A stretch of DNA of 15,612 nucleotides, taken from CAZGYE01 sp964530165 (lineage in GTDB: Bacteria; Planctomycetota; Planctomycetia; Planctomycetales; Planctomycetaceae). Below the pieces are notes generated by a model that ran no database searches, was not told the DNA's origin, and saw nothing but the letters and a program-made list of their open reading frames with translations. The stretch covers positions 1-15,612 of the forward strand of contig CAZGYE010000114.1 of NCBI GenBank assembly GCA_964530165.1, written 5' to 3'. Positions 9,757 to 15,612 of the stretch are shown here, one piece after another (within the stretch, counting starts at the first letter, position 1; each line of letters starts with the position of its first letter). Both the position numbers and the translations under genes were made by a program.

Positions 9757-9771
9757 CGATCAGAAGAGCAA

Positions 9772-9800
9772 TTGACCCGCATGCGGTTCTAAGCTATTCT
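9772..9800 (+). promoter_or_regulatory. Sigma-70 promoter candidate for the DEAD-box helicase
   Basis: TTGACC at 9772-9777 and TATTCT at 9795-9800 are 17 nt apart (5 of 6 and 4 of 6 to consensus). Transcription would start near 9807, leaving a leader of about 80 nt before the ATG at 9886. The site begins only 15 nt after the inserted MITE and, before that insertion, would have overlapped the end of the glycosyltransferase gene. Confidence 0.45.
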
Positions 9801-9885
9801 TAATGTGATAGATCGCAACGTGTGAATTAGGTCCTGACTTCTCGGGAGTGCTTGCGGTCGGAAAATCTGCGAGCCACCAAGAAAT

Positions 9886-11124
9886 ATGGACGACGCGTTC
9901 GGTCAAGCGGTTGAGACAGTTGAGGTTGGATTCGAGGACCTGGGCCTCAGCCAGGGAACACTCGAGACCCTCGAGCAGATTGGGTACAAAACACCCAGCC
10001 CCATCCAGGCGGCTTTCATCCCCATTGCGATCGAAGGTGTTGACTGCACCGGCCAGGCACGCACGGGGACCGGCAAAACGGCCGCTTTCGTGCTCCCGAT
10101 TCTGGAACGCATCGACCTCGACAACCGCAACACACAGGCGTTGGTTCTGGCGCCGACGCGCGAGTTGAGCGAGCAAGTCGCCAATGAGGCCCGGCGGTTG
10201 ACGTACCAGAAATCATGCCACACGGCCGTGCTGGTCGGCGGGCGACCGATCAGAGATCAGTTGGACGACTTGAGACGGGGCGTGCAGTTAGCCGTCGGCA
10301 CGCCGGGACGGATCATCGATTTGATTCATCGACGCGCGCTCGACTTGAGCACTGTCAAAATCGCCGTGCTTGACGAGGCCGATCGCATGCTCGACATCGG
10401 CTTTCGGCCCGACATCGAAAAGATTCTGCGCTACTGTCCGAAGCAGCGGCAAACGTTGCTGCTGTCGGCGACGATGCCTCCACCCGTCGAACGGCTGGCG
10501 AAGCGGTACATGCGCAATCCACAACGCGTCGATCTTTCCCAGGACAGCATCACCGTCGAGACGATCGAGCAGTACTACGCCACCGTCGATGCCGATCGCA
10601 AGTTCGGCTTGCTGGTGCGGTTGCTCGCCAAGGAGCGGCCCGCACAGGCGCTGGTCTTCACCCGCACCAAACGGGGGGCCGACCGGCTCTATCGGCAATT
10701 TGCCGGCAAACTGCCCAAAGTGGCGATGATTCACGGCGATCTGCCGCAACCGAAACGGGACCGCGTGATGCAGCGGTTCCGCGACGGAAAGATTCGTCTG
10801 CTGGTCGCCACCGACGTCGTCGGACGCGGGATCGACGTCAGCGCAATTTCGCACATCGTCAACTACGACGTCCCCGAGTATTGCGACGACTACGTGCACC
10901 GCGTCGGCCGAACCGGTCGCATCAATTCCGACGGAAAAGGGTGCGCCATCACCTTCGTCACCCCCGAGCAGGGCGAGCTACTCACCGGAATCGAAAAGCG
11001 AATCAACCAGATGCTGGCCGAATACAAGATCAACGGCTACGCAGCCTACCGGCCCAGACCGCCTCGCCCCCACGTGGACGAACCGGTCGAACCGGCCGAA
11101 ACCGAAGCATTCAGCTTCGCCTGA
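9886..11124 (+). CDS. DEAD-box ATP-dependent RNA helicase
   Basis: A 412-residue minimal DEAD-box helicase that unwinds short RNA duplexes using ATP, in ribosome assembly, RNA decay or cold adaptation. All core motifs are present: Q motif (F16 to Q41, GYKTPSPIQ), motif I ARTGTGKT (58-65), Ia PTRELSEQ (90-97), Ib TPGR (139-142), II DEAD (163-166), III SAT (194-196), then in the second RecA domain ALVFTRTK (255-262), V TDVVGRGID (309-317) and VI HRVGRTGR (338-345). The C-terminal tail after about 385 is short, Pro/Arg then acidic, with no recognisable RNA-binding domain, so RhlE-, CsdA- or DbpA-type assignment is not possible. The ATG at 9886 has a weak upstream site; the frame fits the family start. 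It is convergent with the STAS gene, whose stop codon is 4 nt beyond. Confidence 0.95.
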   Translation: MDDAFGQAVETVEVGFEDLGLSQGTLETLEQIGYKTPSPIQAAFIPIAIEGVDCTGQARTGTGKTAAFVLPILERIDLDNRNTQALVLAPTRELSEQVANEARRLTYQKSCHTAVLVGGRPIRDQLDDLRRGVQLAVGTPGRIIDLIHRRALDLSTVKIAVLDEADRMLDIGFRPDIEKILRYCPKQRQTLLLSATMPPPVERLAKRYMRNPQRVDLSQDSITVETIEQYYATVDADRKFGLLVRLLAKERPAQALVFTRTKRGADRLYRQFAGKLPKVAMIHGDLPQPKRDRVMQRFRDGKIRLLVATDVVGRGIDVSAISHIVNYDVPEYCDDYVHRVGRTGRINSDGKGCAITFVTPEQGELLTGIEKRINQMLAEYKINGYAAYRPRPPRPHVDEPVEPAETEAFSFA

Positions 11125-11128
11125 CGTA

Positions 11129-11494
11129 TCAGCTCTCCAGCGACTCGAGCGCCGCTTCACGCGTGGCAAAATACGGCCACAGCTTGGCGAGCTTCATCGT
11201 TTCCAGCACCTCAAGCATTCGCTCCGACGCGTTGCACAACACGGCCCGGCCACCAACGTCCGAGACGTGCCGCGCCAGTCCGATGATCGCCCCAATGAAT
11301 TCCGAGCCGAAGTAGTCCAACAAACCGAGATCGACCACCAGATTCACAACGCCCGTCTGATCCAACAATCGGCGGACCACGTTCGATTCCACTTGCAGGT
11401 CCGAGTAGCGAAAGCCAAATCCGTTGGCCTGCGGAATCAAAATCAACGTCTCGGCGTCGCGCTCAACGCGAAAGATTTTGTGTAATTCGGTCAT
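11129..11494 (-). CDS. STAS-domain protein (anti-sigma factor antagonist-like)
   Basis: A single STAS domain of 121 residues, the size of SpoIIAA/RsbV-type anti-anti-sigma factors, which bind and are phosphorylated by a switch kinase. The core is LILIPQ (17-22), VVNLVVDLGLLDYFGSEFIGAIIGLAR (49-75), GGRAVLCN (81-88) and the C-terminal helix ERMLEVLETMKLAKLWPYF. Ser64 in YFGSEFIG lies where SpoIIAA has its phosphorylated Ser, though the flanking residues are not the usual DSSGL. No partner kinase or phosphatase is nearby. The reading frame continues upstream to 11623 into the REPIN-like element. I choose the ATG at 11494, which has CCAAGG 5 nt before it and gives a normal-length domain. Confidence 0.85.
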   Translation of the reverse strand: MTELHKIFRVERDAETLILIPQANGFGFRYSDLQVESNVVRRLLDQTGVVNLVVDLGLLDYFGSEFIGAIIGLARHVSDVGGRAVLCNASERMLEVLETMKLAKLWPYFATREAALESLES

Positions 11495-11582
11495 AAGCCT
11501 TGGTATTATGTGCAAACGGACCCATCGTTTCCATCCTGGGAACAACTCACGCCTTAACTCTTCCGGCGAGCGGGGGACGTGG

Positions 11583-11618
11583 GAAAGAAAAGGGGATAAG
11601 GAAAGAAAAGGGGATAAG
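11583..11618. repeat. Tandem 18-bp duplication at the edge of REPIN-like copy 1
   Basis: gaaagaaaaggggataag occurs twice without a gap (11583-11600 and 11601-11618). The second copy is also the outer end of the 161-bp unit. The matching edge of the second copy (15417-15455) has three shorter units of the same kind, so the number differs between copies. Confidence 0.85.
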
Positions 11619-11770
11619 TCCAATATTCGTACTGCTCAAAGATCGGCATTCGGTGATTGCCCCGATTCAGGACATGAAAAACCATCCCCCCAGGCGCGAT
11701 GCGAGCAGTGCGTGGCATGCCGCAACCCTATCACGGCCAGTCCGACTTGTCAATAATTGGACTTATCCCC
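11610..11770 (-). mobile_element. REPIN-like non-autonomous RAYT element, copy 1
   Basis: A 161-bp unit with inverted ends: agaaaaggggataagtccaat (11604-11624, one base beyond the unit limit on the 5' side of several) pairs exactly with 11756-11776, a 21-bp perfect match. The unit is identical base for base to 15452-15612. Read on the minus strand it has a REP-like end, a short leader, an ATG at 11718, 29 codons matching the start of RAYT transposases, then an abrupt junction to the other inverted end. The HUH and tyrosine catalytic parts are gone, so movement would need a helper elsewhere. Confidence 0.8.
11632..11718 (-). pseudogene. N-terminal remnant of a RAYT (Y1_Tnp) transposase
   Basis: Twenty-nine codons beginning MPRTARIAPGG and continuing with FHVLNRGNHR are the hallmark N-terminus of REP-associated tyrosine transposases (IS200-like Y1 fold), normally around 200-250 residues. 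An AGGG lies about 11 nt before the ATG, so the original translation start is kept. After residue 29 the frame runs into the inverted end of the element (YEYWTYP...), and no catalytic residue remains. Confidence 0.75.
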
Positions 11771-11793
11771 TTTTCTGCCTTCCTTTTCTCCCT

Positions 11794-11838
11794 TCTAGTG
11801 GGAGAAATCCCTTGGGGGTTCGAGTCCTCCCTCTCGCA
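11794..11838 (+). pseudogene. 3' remnant of a class II tRNA gene (tRNA-Leu-like)
   Basis: In order: tctag (3' strand of an anticodon stem, 11794-11798); a long variable arm with ggga-gaaa-tccc pairing (11800-11811); a T arm with stem ggggg, loop ttcgagt and stem cctcc (11814-11830, one G-U pair); the 3' acceptor strand ctctcgc (11831-11837); and discriminator A (11838). No CCA is encoded. The expected 5' half, starting gcgagag, is absent. The sequence before tctag does not continue an anticodon loop. The long variable arm restricts it to Leu, Ser or Tyr, and discriminator A with a TCTAG stem fits Leu best. Confidence 0.75.
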
Positions 11839-11848
11839 TTTGACTTAC

Positions 11849-11921
11849 AATTGTTGCCGATCGCGCTCAATCGTTGTCAGACGCCGGCGTCGGCATGCTG
11901 CTGCAGAAACCGGCAACAATT
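11849..11921. promoter_or_regulatory. Dyad-symmetric element upstream of the exported-protein gene
   Basis: aattgttgccg (11849-11859) is the exact inverse of cggcaacaatt (11911-11921). The midpoint between them falls in a perfect 10-bp palindrome, acgccggcgt (11881-11890). The right arm overlaps the first base of the -35 hexamer at 11921. The arrangement could be a two-site operator or a recombination site. Sequence between the arms and the centre is not symmetric. Confidence 0.45.
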
Positions 11922-11949
11922 TGACAGCCGATTCTGGACCCATCATACT
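11921..11949 (+). promoter_or_regulatory. Sigma-70 promoter candidate for the exported protein
   Basis: A consensus -35 TTGACA (11921-11926) and CATACT (11944-11949, 4 of 6) are separated by 17 nt. Transcription would start near 11956, about 60 nt before the start codon. The -35 touches the right arm of the dyad element, so a protein bound there would be placed to block or assist the polymerase. Confidence 0.5.
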
Positions 11950-12018
11950 CCGGGTGAGTCCGGTGCACTGTTCAAAGTCGATTAGGGCGCCGGTGCAATT
12001 CCCTGTTAGGTGATGACC

Positions 12019-15000
12019 ATGATAAACCGCTCGTGTGTGATGATCTTTTCGTCTCTGTGGTGTTTCGCCGCCGGTTCGTGGGCCGCGGCCGACGACGTGT
12101 ACTCGAAACGATTCGATCCGCCGCGGGTCTATTTCACACATGCAAATCTCAACAAGGGCGGATTGGCCAGTGCGATCCGGGGGCAGGATAATCCCCTGTC
12201 GCTGTACTTCACCGCCGTGGACAAGACCGCCGGACAATATACGCCCGACGGGTTTTCCTACGTGGTGCGGCTGCCGGTCTGGGTGCGCGTGCTCGACCAA
12301 AAGGAAGGCGGCCTGACGGTTTCGGAGGACGAATCCGGAGGGACGTCCTGGCAGCGAGTCAGCAAGAAGCTGGACCCGGTCGCCGTCAAAGCCCGATTGT
12401 TCAGAGGGTCCTGGGGCATTGCCGAGCAGGTCTGGCTGCGCGTTGACGACGCCCCCGCCTCCGCCAAGCCGCAGCCCATCGAGGTATCGCTGTTCTACAA
12501 AGGCCGGCTGTGTTACACGTCCACCGCACGGCTGCGCGTCTACGACGAGTTGACTGTGCCGCCCCGGGTCTCGCCCTCTCATTTCAAGTTCTGGCTGCAC
12601 TACGGCCCGCATCGACGTGAGGGCCGGTACGACGAGCTGGCCGCGTACCTGCGCAAGGCCGGCATCAACACCGTGCAGATCATGGCCTCCCACAACACCG
12701 AGTACCCTGCGGCGATGAAGAAACGCGGATTCTACGTCATCGCGCAGCGGGGCGGCAGCTACAGCCGGGTCTACCAGCAAATGCACGCCTGCCTGACACG
12801 AGGGCCGGCATGGTTCGAGGAATCCGACGACGGCCACATGCAGGCGACGCTGCCTTTCGCCGACGGCGTGCTCTGGGACTTCGAGCCCGCACCGGCTCAC
12901 ATCGACATGGACCCGTGGGTAATCGCCCAGTTCAGCAAGGCGCACCGATTGCCGGCCGGACTCACGTTGACCGAGAAGCTCATCAAGACCAGGTATCTCA
13001 AGCCGTGGATCGAGTTCCGGCAGAAGCAGTTTGCGACGGTAGTGAGCCACTGGGCTGACTTCTGCCGATCGATCGACCCCAAGATCGAGACCATCCTGAC
13101 GGAGGGGCGAGCCGATGTGTTCGACCCGCCCGGCCAGATCGACTACGTCAAGGTGGCCGGCCATGTCACCTACTGCGACCCGATGAACTTTGCCGGCCTG
13201 TCGGGCGTCCACGGCGTGCGCCAATGGATGACCCACGCCAAAGATGCGAGATTCACCGGCTGCCAGAACGTGGCGGCCAGTTCGCACCACTCCGTGTTCA
13301 TCTCGGCCCGGACGATCATGCTGCAAATCGTCTCCGCGGCGCTGATCGGCTGCAAGGGCACAAGCATCTATCCGGGTCCGGCCATGGACGCCGAGAACTT
13401 CGTGCTCTTCAACCGCGTGATGGGCTTCCTCGGCACCCACTCGCATCTGGTCTTCCAGGGTCGAGCTGATCCGGCCACCGTGATTTTGACTCCTCTCCCG
13501 CGCGATGACGTGGAGATCGACCTGGGCAACGGGCAGACGATCCACAACATCTACCCCGACTGGAACCGGGAAGCCATCCATCGGGCGTTTCACAACAAAG
13601 AGACGAACGAGTACCTGGCCGTGCTGGTCAACTGGAACGCGTCGGAGCCCTGCTACGTCAAGTTGTGCGTGTCGGCGACCGGCGGCCAATGGATGATCGT
13701 CGACGACGAGAAACAAGAGGTCTTCACCGCCGCCGGCCGCACGGAGATTCCGGCAAGCATGCTGGTCAAGGGCCTGCACCTCGTCGTGCCTCCGAACGAC
13801 TATCGCGGCTTCCGTGTCGCGCCTCATAAGCGTGACGTGCTCGCTGGCTACCGTCGGGTGGGCCTTGAGACGATCGGGAAGAAATATCTGGCGTACGCCA
13901 AACCCAAACCCAAGCCCTTGGCCGGCGCCGCGCAGTCCGGGGGGGCGATACGGCTCGGGTTCGACGATTTCAACCGCGACAACCAGTTCGAGTACCTGGT
14001 CGAATCCGCCGGTCAGAAAGTCTGGATCAGCCAGCAGGGAACGATCTTGAAATGGCGCGTCAACGATCGGGAGCTCCGAACCAAGGAGCACGGCCTGTGC
14101 CGCGACATGATCTGGCTGCCGCAGGTCGAACGGGCCGATCCCGGGATGGACGCGGCCATGACGCTGGAGGACAAGAAGGTCAGCGCCGATCGGGTCGAGC
14201 TGACGTTCGGCAAGTCCGTCTCTCTGTCGGCGACGGGGGAATTGGTCAGCGTCAAGCTCGTCAAGACCCTCATCATCCATGCCGCCCCGGGCCGGGTCAA
14301 AGTGAGTGTGCGCGTCCGCAACACGTCGCTCGCGATGGACAGACCCACGCTCGACTTCAGCTATCGCGTACACAACTACATCGACTACCTGGAGGTCGGC
14401 CCCAGGGACGTCTGGGTCGACGACGGCTCGCGCCTGGTTCGCTTCGACGCCGCTCGGGATTACTCGATCGCCAACACCGGTCTGACCCTGGCCGAGAGCG
14501 GCAAGGTCTTTGCCGAGTACAAGGTGGTCGGCCCGCATCGGCTGGCCGCGTATGGCGAGCACTTTCGCTCGCAGAACGTGCTGTTGTCGTGCGTGCCGCT
14601 CCAACCAAAAGCGCTTTTGCAGGTCCTTCGCTGGCATAGCCGCAACGGCAAGCAGGGCTCGATCGAGTGGATGTATCGCCCCAGGCCTTTGCGTCAGGGC
14701 GACGAGGCCGTCTATGAGTACCAACTGCGTGTCGAGACCGGCGTGCAGAATCTCGGCGGCGGGGCCTCGCGCCTGGTCGCAGAGAGCAAGCAGACCGACG
14801 CCGGCTTGCTGTTGCACCTCGACTTCGACGACCGCACTGACGCCGTCGTCGCCAAGGGCAACGGCAAGGCGACCGTCAAAGGAACTCCCGTCTTTGAGAA
14901 GACACCCACTGGCAAGGGCCTGCTCATCAGCGGCGGCACAGAGCTCGCCTACCATCCGGCCGGCAACGTCAACTTGGCCAAGGGCAAGATCTACGTCCGT

Positions 15001-15378
15001 TTCAAGCCCTTCTGGCACGGTGCGGACCGCAAGCCGCATTACATTCTGCGCGTGCGTCCCAAGTCGGGCTTGGTGTACTTCGGCAAGCTGGCCGACGGGC
15101 GCTTGCTGATGAACATGCTCGGCCGGAACAACAAGCAGCACTACGCCTGGCATCTGATCAGTAAGATGGAAAAGGGCACGTGGCACGAGGTCACGCAAAC
15201 GTGGGACACAACGGCCGGCACGATGACGCTCTACCTGGACGGCAAGAAGGTGGCCGACTACAGAGGCGAGCCTTGGCAAATGGGCCGGCTGCCGGCTGGC
15301 AGGCCCGACGGCCGCCTTGTCATTCCGGGCGACGCCGAGATGGTCATCGACGAGTTGAAGATCTGGGATCGACCGTAA
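12019..15378 (+). CDS. Large exported protein, glycoside-hydrolase-like with C-terminal LamG-like domain
   Basis: About 1119 residues. I do not recognise a named family for the whole chain. A signal peptide (MINRSCVMIFSSLWCFAAG, cleavage near Ala22-24) sends it out of the cytoplasm. Visible parts: an N-terminal beta-rich region (about 30-180); a barrel-like region (about 188-480) with alternating strands and helices, including HFKFWLHYGPHRREGRYDEL, AGINTVQIMASHN and the acidic VLWDFEP (284-290), typical of TIM-barrel glycosidases; a small beta domain to about 600; a Lys/Pro linker (about 626-634); a beta-sandwich to about 905; and a LamG/concanavalin-like domain (about 929-1119: LLHLDFDD, WHEVTQTWDTTAGTMTLYLDGKKVADY, VIDELKIWD). 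A role in carbohydrate binding or breakdown is inferred. GTG at 12010 and ATG at 12013 are alternative starts. AGGTGA 5 nt before the ATG at 12019 decided the choice. The gene stands alone between two identical REPIN-like copies. Confidence 0.88.
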   Translation: MINRSCVMIFSSLWCFAAGSWAAADDVYSKRFDPPRVYFTHANLNKGGLASAIRGQDNPLSLYFTAVDKTAGQYTPDGFSYVVRLPVWVRVLDQKEGGLTVSEDESGGTSWQRVSKKLDPVAVKARLFRGSWGIAEQVWLRVDDAPASAKPQPIEVSLFYKGRLCYTSTARLRVYDELTVPPRVSPSHFKFWLHYGPHRREGRYDELAAYLRKAGINTVQIMASHNTEYPAAMKKRGFYVIAQRGGSYSRVYQQMHACLTRGPAWFEESDDGHMQATLPFADGVLWDFEPAPAHIDMDPWVIAQFSKAHRLPAGLTLTEKLIKTRYLKPWIEFRQKQFATVVSHWADFCRSIDPKIETILTEGRADVFDPPGQIDYVKVAGHVTYCDPMNFAGLSGVHGVRQWMTHAKDARFTGCQNVAASSHHSVFISARTIMLQIVSAALIGCKGTSIYPGPAMDAENFVLFNRVMGFLGTHSHLVFQGRADPATVILTPLPRDDVEIDLGNGQTIHNIYPDWNREAIHRAFHNKETNEYLAVLVNWNASEPCYVKLCVSATGGQWMIVDDEKQEVFTAAGRTEIPASMLVKGLHLVVPPNDYRGFRVAPHKRDVLAGYRRVGLETIGKKYLAYAKPKPKPLAGAAQSGGAIRLGFDDFNRDNQFEYLVESAGQKVWISQQGTILKWRVNDRELRTKEHGLCRDMIWLPQVERADPGMDAAMTLEDKKVSADRVELTFGKSVSLSATGELVSVKLVKTLIIHAAPGRVKVSVRVRNTSLAMDRPTLDFSYRVHNYIDYLEVGPRDVWVDDGSRLVRFDAARDYSIANTGLTLAESGKVFAEYKVVGPHRLAAYGEHFRSQNVLLSCVPLQPKALLQVLRWHSRNGKQGSIEWMYRPRPLRQGDEAVYEYQLRVETGVQNLGGGASRLVAESKQTDAGLLLHLDFDDRTDAVVAKGNGKATVKGTPVFEKTPTGKGLLISGGTELAYHPAGNVNLAKGKIYVRFKPFWHGADRKPHYILRVRPKSGLVYFGKLADGRLLMNMLGRNNKQHYAWHLISKMEKGTWHEVTQTWDTTAGTMTLYLDGKKVADYRGEPWQMGRLPAGRPDGRLVIPGDAEMVIDELKIWDRP

Positions 15379-15416
15379 ACCGTCTCGCCGGTCAACGTTC
15401 GATTTTCCCGTCGTCG

Positions 15417-15455
15417 GAAAGAAAAGGGGAAAGAAAAGGGGTGAAAGAAAAGGGG
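15417..15455. repeat. Three tandem gaaagaaaagggg units at the edge of REPIN-like copy 2
   Basis: Units at 15417-15429, 15430-15441 (one base shorter) and 15443-15455, with a single T between the last two. The third merges into the 161-bp element. Compared with copy 1, which has two 18-bp units including the following ataag, the array has changed in both unit length and number. Confidence 0.8.
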
Positions 15456-15612
15456 ATAAGTCCAATATTCGTACTGCTCAAAGATCGGCATTCGGTGATT
15501 GCCCCGATTCAGGACATGAAAAACCATCCCCCCAGGCGCGATGCGAGCAGTGCGTGGCATGCCGCAACCCTATCACGGCCAGTCCGACTTGTCAATAATT
15601 GGACTTATCCCC
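15452..15612 (-). mobile_element. REPIN-like non-autonomous RAYT element, copy 2
   Basis: Identical over all 161 bases to 11610-11770, and over 170 bases if the adjoining gaaagaaaa is included (15443-15612 against 11601-11770). It is in the same orientation. The window ends at the last base of the right inverted end, so whether the pairing extends into the flank as in copy 1 cannot be seen. It starts 73 bp after the stop codon of the exported-protein gene. Confidence 0.8.
15474..15560 (-). pseudogene. N-terminal remnant of a RAYT (Y1_Tnp) transposase, copy 2
   Basis: The same 29 codons as at 11632-11718, beginning MPRTARIAPGG at 15560 and keeping the AGGG upstream. Beyond residue 29 the frame reads through the inverted end and the tandem units (WTYPLFF...) and then antisense into the end of the exported-protein gene. 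It is a fragment, not a gene. Confidence 0.75.

Noticed and set aside
11103..11119. cgaagc-attca-gcttcg hairpin as a bidirectional terminator between the helicase and STAS genes
   Set aside because: It is only 6 bp, lies within the last helicase codons and is not followed by a T-run on either strand.
11566..11580. gcgagcgggggacgt as the missing 5' end of the tRNA-Leu gene
   Set aside because: Only the first five bases agree with the expected gcgagag acceptor strand and no D arm follows.
11845..15465. A 1206-codon open frame on the minus strand opposite the exported-protein gene
   Set aside because: It starts in the REPIN-like element and mirrors the plus-strand gene over its whole length. 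The plus-strand product has a signal peptide and recognisable domains, while the antisense product is Arg/Val/Asp-rich with no motif. Long antisense frames are expected opposite GC-rich codon use.

Overview
The window looks like a planctomycete-type chromosome (Planctomycetota, perhaps Pirellulales-like). This is inferred from gene style, not from a search. The coding DNA is GC-rich and the core genes are bacterial (sigma-70, six-domain S1, FtsH). There is a DUF4432 epimerase-like protein, a very large secreted LamG-type protein, and intergenic DNA full of small non-autonomous repeats, including remnants of RAYT (REP-associated tyrosine transposase) elements.

Layout. 1-54 is the right end of a small repeat that recurs at 7862-7915. 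132-4692 holds three minus-strand genes: a short housekeeping-type sigma-70 factor, ribosomal protein S1 (with a leader hairpin and an extended -10 promoter candidate), and a DUF4432 family protein. Divergent from these, 4854-7659 is a likely two-gene unit, a family 2 glycosyltransferase followed 16 nt later by the membrane protease FtsH. 7935-9647 is a GT-B glycosyltransferase and 9886-11124 a DEAD-box RNA helicase. 11129-11494 is a convergent single-domain STAS protein. 12019-15378 is an exported multidomain protein with a glycoside-hydrolase-like layout and a C-terminal LamG-like domain.

Most of what is unusual lies between the genes. At least four kinds of small repeat are present: (a) a 161-bp inverted-repeat element ending 19 nt before the GT-B start codon; (b) a 132-bp element with 16-bp terminal inverted repeats and a perfect 8-bp target duplication, which landed in the last codons of the GT-B gene and replaced its C-terminus; (c) two identical copies of a 161-bp REPIN-like unit (an inverted pair of REP-like ends) that carries the first 29 codons of a RAYT transposase, bracketing the exported-protein gene as direct repeats; (d) a purine-rich simple repeat that supplies the last codons of FtsH. 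Beside one copy of (c) is the 3' part of a class II tRNA gene, most like tRNA-Leu, without its 5' half: the kind of scar left at an integration site.

The only gene-free stretch above 300 bases is 11495-12018. It holds the tandem 18-mers, REPIN-like copy 1, the tRNA remnant, a dyad element and a promoter candidate. The gaps 972-1245, 3253-3480 and 4693-4853 are short. Apart from the sites listed I see nothing clear in them. I found no CRISPR array, no complete transposase or integrase, no intact tRNA or rRNA, and no recognisable multi-gene defence or biosynthetic system. The best candidates for something new are the RAYT-bearing REPIN-like unit and the exported protein it brackets.
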